A stretch of 10,432 bases of DNA. Origin: DAOWGG01 sp965369815. Lineage in GTDB: Bacteria > Patescibacteriota > Gracilibacteria > UM-FILTER-43-11. A program made the translations under genes and the position numbers. The notes below the pieces were generated by a model that saw nothing but the letters and a program-made list of their open reading frames with translations, did not search any database and was not told the DNA's origin. The DNA is taken from positions 1 through 10,432 of the forward strand of contig CBDUQS010000040.1 of the NCBI GenBank assembly GCA_965369815.1, read 5' to 3'. Shown piece after piece: positions 1-5,567 of the stretch (position 1 is the first letter of the stretch; each line of letters begins with the position of its first letter).

Positions 1-802
1 AGCTCAACTTTCGCCCTTCGCATGCCAGATTATAAACGCCGTCTTCATAAAACTCCGACGCCGCTGGATCCATCGCAATTCCGATTTCTTCTCCGGGGCG
101 GTAGCCCGCTTTTTCAATCGCTTCGACAATCAGCTTCAACGCTTCCTCGTTACTAGTAAGACTGGGAGAAAAACCTCCCTCGTCTCCGACAGAGGTTGAA
201 AAACCTTTTTTAGCGATGATTTTTTTGAGCGTATGAAACACCTCCGCTCCATAACGAAGGGCTTCTTTAAAATTATGAGCGCCCACTGGCATGATCATGA
301 ACTCCTGCATATCGGTGGATTTAATGGCGTGCTTCCCTCCATTCAATACGTTCATCATAGGAGTGGGAAGCAAGTAGCTTTCCCCTTTGTTTCCTAAATT
401 TCCTAAATACTGAAAATAAGGAAGATCTTCGTGTTTTGCCGCCAGTCGAGACACTGCCAACGAGAAGCCGAGAATAGCATTAGCCCCTAAATTTCCTTTG
501 TTTTCCGTTCCGTCTAATTCTATCAAACGCTGATCCACCTGACGCTGATTGCGCACATCCCGATCTAGAAATTCATCGCGAATAACTGTGTTTACATTAT
601 TAACCGCTTTTGAAGTGCCTTTTCCTCCATATCGTTTCTTATCCCCATCCCGAAGCTCCACGGCTTCATGAGCCCCTGTACTAGCACCACTGGGAACCAT
701 GGCGGATGCAAAATGCTTATCGGTAGCCACTTCGACTTCGACGGTTGGGTTTCCACGTGAATCTAGAACTTCACGAGCGTGAATATGTTTGATGGATGGC
801 AT
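1..802 (-). CDS. eno: enolase (phosphopyruvate hydratase), N-terminal part, cut by window edge
   Basis: Enolase converts 2-phosphoglycerate to phosphoenolpyruvate in cytoplasmic glycolysis and gluconeogenesis. Reading back from ATG at 800-802 gives 267 open codons that run off the left edge, against about 430 residues for the family. The start MPSIKHIHAREVLDSRGNPT is the classic enolase N-terminus. It is followed by the substrate loop GASTGAHEAVELRDGD, then LGANAILGFSLAVSRLAA, MMNVLNGGKHA and the SVGDEGGFSPSL segment containing the catalytic Glu region. An in-frame TAA lies three codons upstream, so this start is fixed. The distal catalytic Lys and most metal ligands lie outside the window. 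It is transcribed away from the alkyltransferase-like gene, from a promoter at about 857-885. Identification is essentially certain. Confidence 0.97.
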   Translation of the reverse strand, partial: MPSIKHIHAREVLDSRGNPTVEVEVATDKHFASAMVPSGASTGAHEAVELRDGDKKRYGGKGTSKAVNNVNTVIRDEFLDRDVRNQRQVDQRLIELDGTENKGNLGANAILGFSLAVSRLAAKHEDLPYFQYLGNLGNKGESYLLPTPMMNVLNGGKHAIKSTDMQEFMIMPVGAHNFKEALRYGAEVFHTLKKIIAKKGFSTSVGDEGGFSPSLTSNEEALKLIVEAIEKAGYRPGEEIGIAMDPAASEFYEDGVYNLACEGRKLS

Positions 803-810
803 TTTATTTT

Positions 811-838
811 AGGATTAAGGATTAAGGATTAAGGATTA
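811..838. repeat. 4 x 7-bp tandem repeat (AGGATTA) in the enolase leader
   Basis: Four perfect head-to-tail copies of AGGATTA, plus a partial AG, lie between the enolase start codon and its predicted promoter. On the enolase strand they read TTAATCC. They separate an AAGGAG stretch (841-846) from the ATG by 38 bases, too far for a normal ribosome-binding site. Copy-number change by slippage would alter leader length. No function is evident from sequence. Confidence 0.9.
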
Positions 839-856
839 AGCTCCTTGATCAGATTC

Positions 857-885
857 AATATACCTTTCTGATTTTTTATCGGCAA
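857..885 (-). promoter_or_regulatory. predicted sigma-70-type promoter of eno
   Basis: On the minus strand a -35-like TTGCCG (880-885) is followed after exactly 17 bases by TATATT (857-862), a 5/6 match to the -10 consensus. Transcription would start near 850, giving a leader of about 48 nt that contains the AGGATTA repeats. Called by eye; the -35 match is 4/6. Confidence 0.55.
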
Positions 886-889
886 GCTG

Positions 890-898
890 TGATAAAAT
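890..898 (+). promoter_or_regulatory. predicted extended -10 promoter, probably giving a leaderless or near-leaderless mRNA
   Basis: TGATAAAAT is an extended -10 (TGN plus TAAAAT, 893-898). No good -35 is seen 16-18 bases upstream. The ATG at 905 lies seven bases after the hexamer, about where transcription should begin, so the message would have little or no 5' leader. No Shine-Dalgarno sequence is present either, which fits leaderless initiation. It diverges from the enolase promoter a few bases away. Confidence 0.4.
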
Positions 899-904
899 AG
901 CGCC

Positions 905-1213
905 ATGAATCAAGCCCATCTTAAAAAACTCCAACAGCTCCTTCTTAAAGTACCCAATGGCAAAGTGACCACCTATAAAGCCATCGCGGATGCGATGGGA
1001 ACGAGGGGTTATCGGTATGTTGGACAGCTTCTCAATAAAAACCCTGAACCCAACAAATACCCCTGCTATAAAGTGGTTCAGTCGGATGGAAAGCTGGGTG
1101 GCTTTGCGTTGGGGAGTGAAAGCAAAATCAAGCGACTAAAAATTGATGGAGTTGAGGTAAAGAGCGATAAGGTGATACATTTTGATCAGATTCTTTTCCA
1201 ATTTACTAAATAA
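905..1213 (+). CDS. MGMT/ATL-family protein (alkylated-DNA methyltransferase-like)
   Basis: This 102-residue protein is only the DNA-binding and active-site domain of O6-alkylguanine-DNA alkyltransferases, the size of alkyltransferase-like (ATL) proteins rather than full Ogt/Ada (about 150 or more residues). Visible family features are VPNGKVTTYKAIADAMG (residues 16-32, with Tyr24 in the nucleotide-flipping position), the Arg-finger helix YRYVGQLL (Arg37), and PCYKVV with the potential acceptor Cys54. Classical enzymes have PCHRV and typical ATLs have Trp instead of Cys. Here Cys is kept but the neighbouring His is Tyr, and the usual Glu late in the domain aligns with Asp81. It could be an active short methyltransferase or a lesion-sensing protein that recruits excision repair. 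VKOR follows after 9 bases, suggesting cotranscription. Confidence 0.88.
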   Translation: MNQAHLKKLQQLLLKVPNGKVTTYKAIADAMGTRGYRYVGQLLNKNPEPNKYPCYKVVQSDGKLGGFALGSESKIKRLKIDGVEVKSDKVIHFDQILFQFTK

Positions 1214-1222
1214 AAACAACTT

Positions 1223-1618
1223 ATGGTCACCGCTATTCTTACTACTGCTATCGTTGGTATTCTTCTTTCAATTTATACCCTTTATATTGAATATAAGCTT
1301 TCGAAAAATAAAAATTATAAGGCAGTTTGTGACATTAGTGATCGGATGTCGTGCACCAAAACATTTGCCAGTGATTACGGTAAAACTTTTGGCATTTCTA
1401 ATGCACTCCCTGGGCTTTCATTTTATGGGCTTATTGTTTTAATGGTTCTTTATCGGCAAACGGATTTCCTACTAGCTATCACTGGACTGGGTGTGCTGGC
1501 CAGCCTTTACTTGGCCTACATTCTTTATTTTAAAGTGAAACATTTTTGTTTGGTTTGTAATGGAATTTATTTGGTGAATATCCTGCTTCTTATCTTCAGC
1601 TACTTATATACAAAATAA
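1223..1618 (+). CDS. vitamin K epoxide reductase (VKOR) family membrane protein, quinone-linked disulfide generator
   Basis: Bacterial VKOR proteins reoxidise a DsbA-like thiol oxidase outside the membrane and pass the electrons to quinone, replacing DsbB. This 131-residue protein has the full cysteine set: loop pair Cys36 and Cys44 (CDISDRMSC spacing), conserved Ser50, and the membrane CxxC as CLVC (109-112). About four hydrophobic segments are visible (roughly 2-21, 64-77, 83-104, 113-129), matching the four-helix VKOR core. There is no fused thioredoxin domain, so the DsbA-type partner must be encoded elsewhere. The start is 9 bases after the preceding stop, with no Shine-Dalgarno motif. 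The next gene, another small membrane protein with cysteines, may be functionally linked, but that is inference. Confidence 0.9.
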   Translation: MVTAILTTAIVGILLSIYTLYIEYKLSKNKNYKAVCDISDRMSCTKTFASDYGKTFGISNALPGLSFYGLIVLMVLYRQTDFLLAITGLGVLASLYLAYILYFKVKHFCLVCNGIYLVNILLLIFSYLYTK

Positions 1619-1638
1619 AGTATACAAAAATATAGCGG

Positions 1639-1666
1639 TTGTTTTTGCTTGAATTTGCCTTAAAAT
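1639..1666 (+). promoter_or_regulatory. possible promoter ahead of the 1690 membrane-protein gene
   Basis: The 71-base gap after VKOR contains TTGTTT (1639-1644), a 16-base spacer and TAAAAT (1661-1666). The -10 is good and the -35 weak. No terminator hairpin separates VKOR from this gene, so readthrough is also possible. AAGG at 1677-1680 is a weak ribosome-binding candidate nine bases before the ATG. Confidence 0.3.
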
Positions 1667-1689
1667 AAAGGAAATTAAGGCTTTTTATT

Positions 1690-2070
1690 ATGAAGTTAAA
1701 AGAAATTTTTAAAATTACTTGGTTTCCGGTTTTAATTGCTTCGTTTTGCCACTTATCCCCGATAATACTAGTTTTATTTGGCCTGAGCAGTGTTGCGTTT
1801 GCCAGCTCTTTAGACAACACCCTGTGTGGCGAATATATGTGGGCTTTCCGTATAATGGGAGCTATCTTTCTAGTCGTATCCTTGATTCATTACTTTCGAA
1901 AAAAAGGAATTAAAACTTGTAATATAAATCGACAAAATTTCAATCAAGTGATCAATCTCACTCTAATCGTCCTTTTTTCAGCGGTTCTAAGCTACATCTT
2001 CTTCCTCTACGTTATTCTGGGCTACCTAAGCGTTAAGCTTGGCCTTCCGAATGGTCATAGTATCTTTTAA
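1690..2070 (+). CDS. small three-helix membrane protein with cysteines, faintly MerT-like
   Basis: I do not recognise this 126-residue protein with certainty. It has hydrophobic segments at about 12-40, 52-68 and 88-112, a short charged loop (FRKKGIKTCN, 69-78) and cysteines at 20, 46 and 77. The first segment, with Cys20 in FCHLSPIILVLFGLSS, resembles the metal-binding helix of MerT-type mercuric transporters. Those carry a Cys-Cys pair there; here only one Cys remains, so mercury transport should not be assumed. Its position 71 bases after VKOR could point to thiol redox or metal handling. The 3' end runs 45 bases into the 3' end of bcp on the opposite strand. The hydrophobic pattern, absence of a better competing frame and a plausible promoter support a real gene. 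Confidence 0.75.
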   Translation: MKLKEIFKITWFPVLIASFCHLSPIILVLFGLSSVAFASSLDNTLCGEYMWAFRIMGAIFLVVSLIHYFRKKGIKTCNINRQNFNQVINLTLIVLFSAVLSYIFFLYVILGYLSVKLGLPNGHSIF

Positions 2071-2511
2071 AACTTCAGCTGGATGATCGGCTGGCTTTAC
2101 TTTTTGGTAATGCTTCAGAATTTTCCCTTCTGGGCTGATTAAAAAAGATTCCCGATTAATCCCGAGACCTATTTTTCCCATAAATGACTTTTCCTGGTAA
2201 ACACCGTATTCTTGAACAACTTTTTTGTTCATATCAGAAAGTAATGGGAAATTTAAATCGTATTTTTCAGCGAATTTTTTATGACGATCTACTGAATCGG
2301 CGCTCACTCCAAGCACCTGAATCCCCTCTTTTTTGAAATCATTTAAGGTGTCTCGAAAAGTACAAGCCTCTACAGTACAACCTGGTGTCATATCTTTTGG
2401 GTAAAAATAAAGCAATACATATTGCCCGAAATAATCGGATAAAGAATGCTCTTTTTCACTCTGGTCTGGCAGAGTAAAATCGGGAGCCATTTTATTCTCA
2501 AATTCACTCAT
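2026..2511 (-). CDS. bcp: thiol peroxidase of the Bcp/PrxQ peroxiredoxin family
   Basis: Reduces hydrogen peroxide and organic hydroperoxides in the cytoplasm using thioredoxin-type donors. The 161-residue length fits the family (E. coli Bcp is about 156). The active-site segment YFYPKDMTPGCTVEACTFRD contains the peroxidatic Cys45 and, five residues on, the resolving Cys50 of the helix-type atypical 2-Cys subgroup. The later LLSDMNKKVVQEYGV and EKSFMGK stretches and FLISPEGKI complete the AhpC/TSA fold. The stop is TAG. The 3' end overlaps the convergent membrane-protein gene by 45 bases. The 5' end diverges from murI, sharing a symmetric -10 region. No Shine-Dalgarno motif precedes the ATG. 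Confidence 0.95.
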   Translation of the reverse strand: MSEFENKMAPDFTLPDQSEKEHSLSDYFGQYVLLYFYPKDMTPGCTVEACTFRDTLNDFKKEGIQVLGVSADSVDRHKKFAEKYDLNFPLLSDMNKKVVQEYGVYQEKSFMGKIGLGINRESFLISPEGKILKHYQKVKPADHPAEVLKDTMTIRKAKLNA

Positions 2512-2527
2512 ATTTACTTTTGATTAA

Positions 2528-2543
2528 TTGACGGTAGTATAGT
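2528..2543. promoter_or_regulatory. symmetric divergent -10 region between bcp and murI
   Basis: The 49-base gap between the two starts contains GTAGTATAGTAG, which reads TATAGT (2538-2543) on the plus strand and TATACT (2536-2541) on the minus strand, each 5/6 to the -10 consensus. A TTGACG (2528-2533) is too close to serve as -35 for the plus-strand box. Predicted leaders are about 11 nt for murI and about 18 nt for bcp, both without ribosome-binding motifs. Confidence 0.4.
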
Positions 2544-2560
2544 AGCACTAATTACAAATT

Positions 2561-3388
2561 ATGATTGGGATCTTCGATTCAGGCTTCGGCGGACTGACAG
2601 TGATGAAGGAGTACTTAAAAAAGTATCCGGATTTTGATTATATGTATTTAGGAGATCAAGCGAACGCACCTTATGGAAGCCATTCTGCGGAACGTGTGAA
2701 CAAATTAGTTGTTCAGAATGTGGATTTTCTGATTCAAAAGGGTTGTACGCTTATTATTGTTGCCTGTAACACCGCTTCGGCCGATGCACTTCGGGAAGTT
2801 CAGAAAAAATATAAAGGAAAACCGACGATTCTGGGCGTTTTAGTGCCTGCCGTCGAGGAAGCTTTAAAACAAACCCGATTTGGAAACATTGGCGTTATTG
2901 GGACGCGTGGAACGGTAAGTAGTAACGCCTACGAACGGGAGCTTAAGAAATATGAGAAAGATCTTTATAAACCATCTGATAAACGGGCTTTAAAATCGGT
3001 GAAAGTGATTCAGAAAGCCTGCCCGCTTCTTGTGCCACTTGTGGAAGAAGGGATGATAAAGGATATAACGACCCGCATGACGCTCCGAACCTATCTTCGC
3101 CCACTCAAAAGCGCCCATGTGGACACCCTGATATTGGGATGTACCCACTATCCACTGCTTCAAAAAGAGATTGAGCGGATGATGGGGAAACAAGTGAAGG
3201 TTATTTCTTCGGCGAAAGCGGCGGTGGATGCGATTGAGAGTTATTTCACCCGTCATCCTGACGTCGAAGCACGAATCTCGAAGCATGAATCTCGAAAATA
3301 CTACACCACTGATTGCCCTGAGCGATTTAGTGAATTGGGATCGAAGTTTTTAGGGGAGAAAATTAGTGGAGAGAAGGTGGAGATATAA
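2561..3388 (+). CDS. murI: glutamate racemase
   Basis: Interconverts L- and D-glutamate without a cofactor, supplying D-Glu for peptidoglycan precursors in the cytoplasm. The 275 residues show all family landmarks: MIGIFDSGFGGLTV at the N-terminus with Asp6, YLGDQANAPYG (29-39), first catalytic Cys69 in VACNTAS, and second catalytic Cys194 in LGCTHYPLL with His196. The C-terminal YYTTDCPERF stretch confirms the reading frame to the end. The start is the only ATG placing FDSGFGG at the correct distance from the N-terminus. It implies that the organism makes its own peptidoglycan D-Glu. Near the C-terminus an imperfect 14-bp tandem duplication (3265-3292) encodes a poorly conserved loop. The stop TAA abuts the A-tract that serves as T-tract of the opposite-strand terminator. 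Confidence 0.97.
   Translation: MIGIFDSGFGGLTVMKEYLKKYPDFDYMYLGDQANAPYGSHSAERVNKLVVQNVDFLIQKGCTLIIVACNTASADALREVQKKYKGKPTILGVLVPAVEEALKQTRFGNIGVIGTRGTVSSNAYERELKKYEKDLYKPSDKRALKSVKVIQKACPLLVPLVEEGMIKDITTRMTLRTYLRPLKSAHVDTLILGCTHYPLLQKEIERMMGKQVKVISSAKAAVDAIESYFTRHPDVEARISKHESRKYYTTDCPERFSELGSKFLGEKISGEKVEI
3265..3292 (+). repeat. 14-bp imperfect tandem duplication inside murI
   Basis: CGAAGCACGAATCT is followed directly by CGAAGCATGAATCT, with one mismatch. The unit is not a multiple of three, so the two copies are read in different frames (residues about 235-245). The downstream YYTTD segment is still in frame, so a compensating change must have occurred, or the similarity is by chance. Confidence 0.7.
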
Positions 3389-3424
3389 AAAAATGCCGGT
3401 AGTGGCGGAGCCACAGCGACATTT
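3387..3424 (-). terminator. rho-independent terminator for the minus-strand transcript (DUF3800/metK)
   Basis: GTGGC (3402-3406), loop GGA, GCCAC (3410-3414) forms a GC stem. It is extended outward by AAATG (3391-3395) pairing with CATTT (3420-3424) across an internal loop. On the minus strand the hairpin is followed by seven T (3393-3387). On the plus strand it is followed by a mixed sequence without a U-tract. It is therefore oriented to end transcripts from the DUF3800 gene, not murI. Confidence 0.7.
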
Positions 3425-3455
3425 CAGTAAATATAAATTAATATATGTTTGATTT

Positions 3456-4082
3456 TTATGCAATCTTTTTTCTGATTCTTCTGTTTTTCTGATTCTGTTT
3501 TATGGCATGATATGCAATTAATTTTTTCAATTCGTGCTTCTTCATACTCACTCCATTATGCATTTTCTTCATCAGCCTAGCATACTGTTTTTTATCATAC
3601 TTCCACTTTTCAGCTTTAATTGCGCACTGGAGCAGTACGTCTGTGAGCTGTAAAATATCAGTAGTTCTGCTGTCGAACTGATAAGATCTCATAATCCCAG
3701 TTGTCTTTCTGATTTGCTCTTGAAGCCCAATATTTTCATGAGTCGAATCAAAATCCATAAAAACTACAATATCCTTGGTGTGCTTTAATTTTTTCAACCT
3801 ACTTACCGCATCAATTACTATATTTCTTTTCTGATTAATTTTTTTATTCCACTTTCTATAATAAAAACCCAAACAGCAGTTGCTATTAAACAATATATTT
3901 AGCCAGGATAATATAATATGTATCCGAGTATTATTTACAGTTACGAACTTAATTTCGGATCGATTGTCCTGATTTGACTGTCGGATCTCAAGGAGTAATT
4001 TCTGAAGCTCTGGTGTGTGTTTGACTACAAGAAAGCCTACATATCCCTCCGCCTTTTCCTCGTCTACAAAAATATCAAACAT
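3456..4082 (-). CDS. DUF3800-like protein (predicted RNase H-fold)
   Basis: This 208-residue basic protein has the outline of DUF3800 proteins, which adopt an RNase H-like fold and are often found near mobile or defence genes. Visible features are the N-terminal strand FDIFVDEE with an Asp-Glu pair, an acidic strand IVVFMDFDS in the middle, and ILQLTDVLL, the counterpart of the family's LQxAD motif. These supply the acidic residues expected for metal-dependent chemistry. The C-terminus is very Lys/Arg-rich (RRIRKKIA). I chose ATG at 4082; a GTG at 4091 would add three residues. Neither has a ribosome-binding site. It lies 34 bases after the metK stop on the same strand, so it is probably read through from metK, and a terminator follows at 3387-3424. 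Its A+T-rich composition suggests later acquisition. Its biochemical activity is unknown. Confidence 0.8.
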   Translation of the reverse strand: MFDIFVDEEKAEGYVGFLVVKHTPELQKLLLEIRQSNQDNRSEIKFVTVNNTRIHIILSWLNILFNSNCCLGFYYRKWNKKINQKRNIVIDAVSRLKKLKHTKDIVVFMDFDSTHENIGLQEQIRKTTGIMRSYQFDSRTTDILQLTDVLLQCAIKAEKWKYDKKQYARLMKKMHNGVSMKKHELKKLIAYHAIKQNQKNRRIRKKIA

Positions 4083-4116
4083 AATATTCACTTAAATACT
4101 GGAGGATGAACGTACA

Positions 4117-5247
4117 CTATTTCAGCACATTAATCAACTCCCCCACCTTATCCACCTTCTCCCAACTAAACTCATTTCTCCCAAAATGACCGTAGGCGGC
4201 GGTTTTTTTGAAGATGGGTTTTCTGAGGTCTAATTGTTCGATGATATCGGATGGGGTGAGTGGGAAGTTCTTTCGAATCAATTCCACCAATTCATCGTCG
4301 GTTTTTTCGGAGGTTCCGAATGTATTCACATAAACCGATACTGGCTCCGCCACACCAATGGCGTATGCCAGCTGTACCTCGCAACGATCGGCCAGTTTGG
4401 CAGCGACTATATTCTTGGCGATGTAGCGGGCGGCGTAAGCAGCAGAACGGTCGACTTTCGTCGCGTCTTTTCCGCTAAAGCAACCTCCTCCATGCGGTGC
4501 AGAGCCACCGTACGTATCCACAATAATCTTGCGCCCTGTCATCCCTGCGTCTCCCGGAGGACCGCCGATGATGAATTTGCCCGTTGGATTCACGTGATAA
4601 ATGGTTTCATCGTCCAGCCAGTCTCCGCACACAGGCTTTACCACGTGCTCAATGATGTCCTTTTCAATCTGCTCCTGATCAACCTCTGGTGAATGCTGAG
4701 TGGAAAGCACGACGGTATGAATGCGCTTTGGCTTGCCTTGAGACTCATATTCTACGGTGACCTGAGCTTTGCCATCAGGACGAAGGTAATCGAGGCCGTT
4801 TGATCGGCGAACCTCGGAAAGCTTTCGTGTGAGTCCGTGAGCGAGTGATATTGGTAGTGGCATTAATTCCTCGGTTTCATTGCACGCAAAGCCAAACATC
4901 ATTCCTTGATCCCCTGCTCCACCAGGATTGACCCCCTGAGCGATATCGGGACTTTGTTCGTCGATGGAAGTAAGAACAGCGCAGGATTTTGAATCGAAAC
5001 CGTATTCACCATTGTCATAACCGATATCTTTAATGGTTTGTCGGGCGATTTTCGGGATATCGACATAAGTAGTGGTGGTGATTTCCCCTGCGACGAGGAC
5101 GAGCCCTGTGGTTACGAGCGTTTCGCACGCCACGCGTCCGTTCGGGTCTTTTTCTAAAATCGCGTCGAGGACGGCGTCGCTGATTTGGTCGGCCATTTTA
5201 TCGGGGTGACCTTCGGTAACGGATTCGGATGTGAATAGGAATGACAT
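4117..5247 (-). CDS. metK: methionine adenosyltransferase (S-adenosylmethionine synthetase)
   Basis: Makes S-adenosylmethionine from methionine and ATP, releasing phosphate and pyrophosphate; cytoplasmic, normally a tetramer. The 376 residues (E. coli about 384) contain SESVTEGHPDKMADQISDA at the N-terminus (ATP and metal binding), the flexible-loop GVNPGGAGDQGMMFGFA, FIIGGPPGDAGMTGRKII, and HGGGCFSGKDATKVDRSAAY. The last motif has Cys where most relatives have Ala (GGGAFSGKD), a mild variation. The C-terminal AYGHFGR is also typical. The start is the ATG placing FTSESVTEGHPDK in its usual N-terminal position. It has a leader of about 280 nt carrying a SAM-I riboswitch and terminator, so feedback repression by SAM is expected. 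The stop is TAG. No Shine-Dalgarno motif is seen. Confidence 0.97.
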   Translation of the reverse strand: MSFLFTSESVTEGHPDKMADQISDAVLDAILEKDPNGRVACETLVTTGLVLVAGEITTTTYVDIPKIARQTIKDIGYDNGEYGFDSKSCAVLTSIDEQSPDIAQGVNPGGAGDQGMMFGFACNETEELMPLPISLAHGLTRKLSEVRRSNGLDYLRPDGKAQVTVEYESQGKPKRIHTVVLSTQHSPEVDQEQIEKDIIEHVVKPVCGDWLDDETIYHVNPTGKFIIGGPPGDAGMTGRKIIVDTYGGSAPHGGGCFSGKDATKVDRSAAYAARYIAKNIVAAKLADRCEVQLAYAIGVAEPVSVYVNTFGTSEKTDDELVELIRKNFPLTPSDIIEQLDLRKPIFKKTAAYGHFGRNEFSWEKVDKVGELINVLK

Positions 5248-5272
5248 AATATTAAAAGTTAATTTGCATTTT

Positions 5273-5375
5273 GGATTTTTGATTTTGCATTTAATTTTCT
5301 CATTTTAGAATTTTTCATTGAGTTGCCAAATGAATTGATCCTAAATGTGATTGCAAAATACAAATTACAAAATCC
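5273..5375. repeat. AT-rich imperfect palindrome, about 103 bp, in the metK leader
   Basis: Two 47-base arms flank a 9-base loop (about 5320-5328). Aligned without gaps, 31 of 47 positions are complementary, including seven at the outer ends (GGATTTT against AAAATCC) and six next to the loop (TTCATT against AATGAA). It lies between the riboswitch terminator and the metK start, so readthrough RNA could fold into a long hairpin ahead of the gene. It resembles a degenerate MITE- or REP-like element. No coding potential or clear target-site duplication is seen. Confidence 0.6.
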
Positions 5376-5380
5376 TAAAT

Positions 5381-5405
5381 AAAAAAGTTTCTCAGATGAG
5401 AAGCC
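5381..5405 (-). terminator. riboswitch-controlled terminator upstream of metK
   Basis: On the minus strand TTCTC, loop ATCT and GAGAA form a hairpin (5389-5402), extended by a G-C pair across a mismatch and followed at once by six T (5386-5381). TCATCT in the terminator's left half is perfectly complementary to AGATGA (5418-5423) at the 3' side of the riboswitch P1 stem. This gives a mutually exclusive antiterminator: SAM bound keeps P1 and lets the terminator form; SAM absent pairs AGATGA with TCATCT and allows readthrough to metK. Confidence 0.8.
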
Positions 5406-5413
5406 TTTTGCGA

Positions 5414-5520
5414 CTATTCATCTTTTGTTGGATTTCGCACCTTCGTTCGATTGTCATATCGGACGGGTTGCGGAGCCGATCGCTGGGCCAAATCCCTAAC
5501 GGCTACTCTTGATGAGCGAT
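5414..5520 (-). ncRNA. SAM-I (S-box) riboswitch controlling metK
   Basis: Read on the minus strand, the leader contains the S-box landmarks in order. P1 5' side CTCATC is followed directly by the kink-turn start AAGAG. Next come AGGGATTTGGCCC, then GCAACCC, then AAGGTGCGAAATCCAACA (P4 and the following junction), then AGATGA closing P1. P2 is supported by AGCCG pairing with CGGCT, and P3 by CGAT pairing with AUCG around a six-base loop. These match the S-box consensus elements (TCAAGAG, GGGA...GGCCC, GCAACC, GGTGC...TCCAAC) in correct order and spacing. It senses S-adenosylmethionine, the product of the downstream gene metK, and acts through the adjacent terminator. The aptamer is about 107 nt, normal for the class. 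Confidence 0.93.
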
Positions 5521-5531
5521 GATGTAGTTTT

Positions 5532-5560
5532 ATGTTATTGTTTCTTAGGTCGTTTGTCAA
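5532..5560 (-). promoter_or_regulatory. promoter of the SAM riboswitch-metK transcript
   Basis: A perfect -35 TTGACA (5555-5560, minus strand) is followed after 17 bases by TAACAT (5532-5537), 4/6 to the -10 consensus. Initiation near 5525 would start RNA a few bases before the riboswitch P1 stem, which is the expected placement. The -35 lies seven bases from the -35 of the divergent promoter. Confidence 0.65.
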
Positions 5561-5567
5561 CTTATTA

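Noticed and set aside
811..838. AGGATTA array as CRISPR or telomere-like sequence
   Set aside because: Units are 7 bp with no spacers and only four copies, between two divergent genes.
1182..1442. 86-codon frame overlapping the ATL end and VKOR
   Set aside because: Out-of-frame shadow of VKOR, which has the full conserved cysteine set in its own frame.
1690..2070. Calling the small membrane protein MerT mercuric transporter
   Set aside because: The vicinal Cys pair is absent (only Cys20), and there is no MerP, MerA or MerR nearby.
3391..3424. Hairpin after murI as the murI terminator
   Set aside because: On the plus strand no U-tract follows it; the T-tract is on the minus strand, so it fits the DUF3800/metK transcript.
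4234..4692. 152-codon open frame opposite metK
   Set aside because: Antisense shadow of a strongly conserved gene; the translation has no recognisable domain or promoter.
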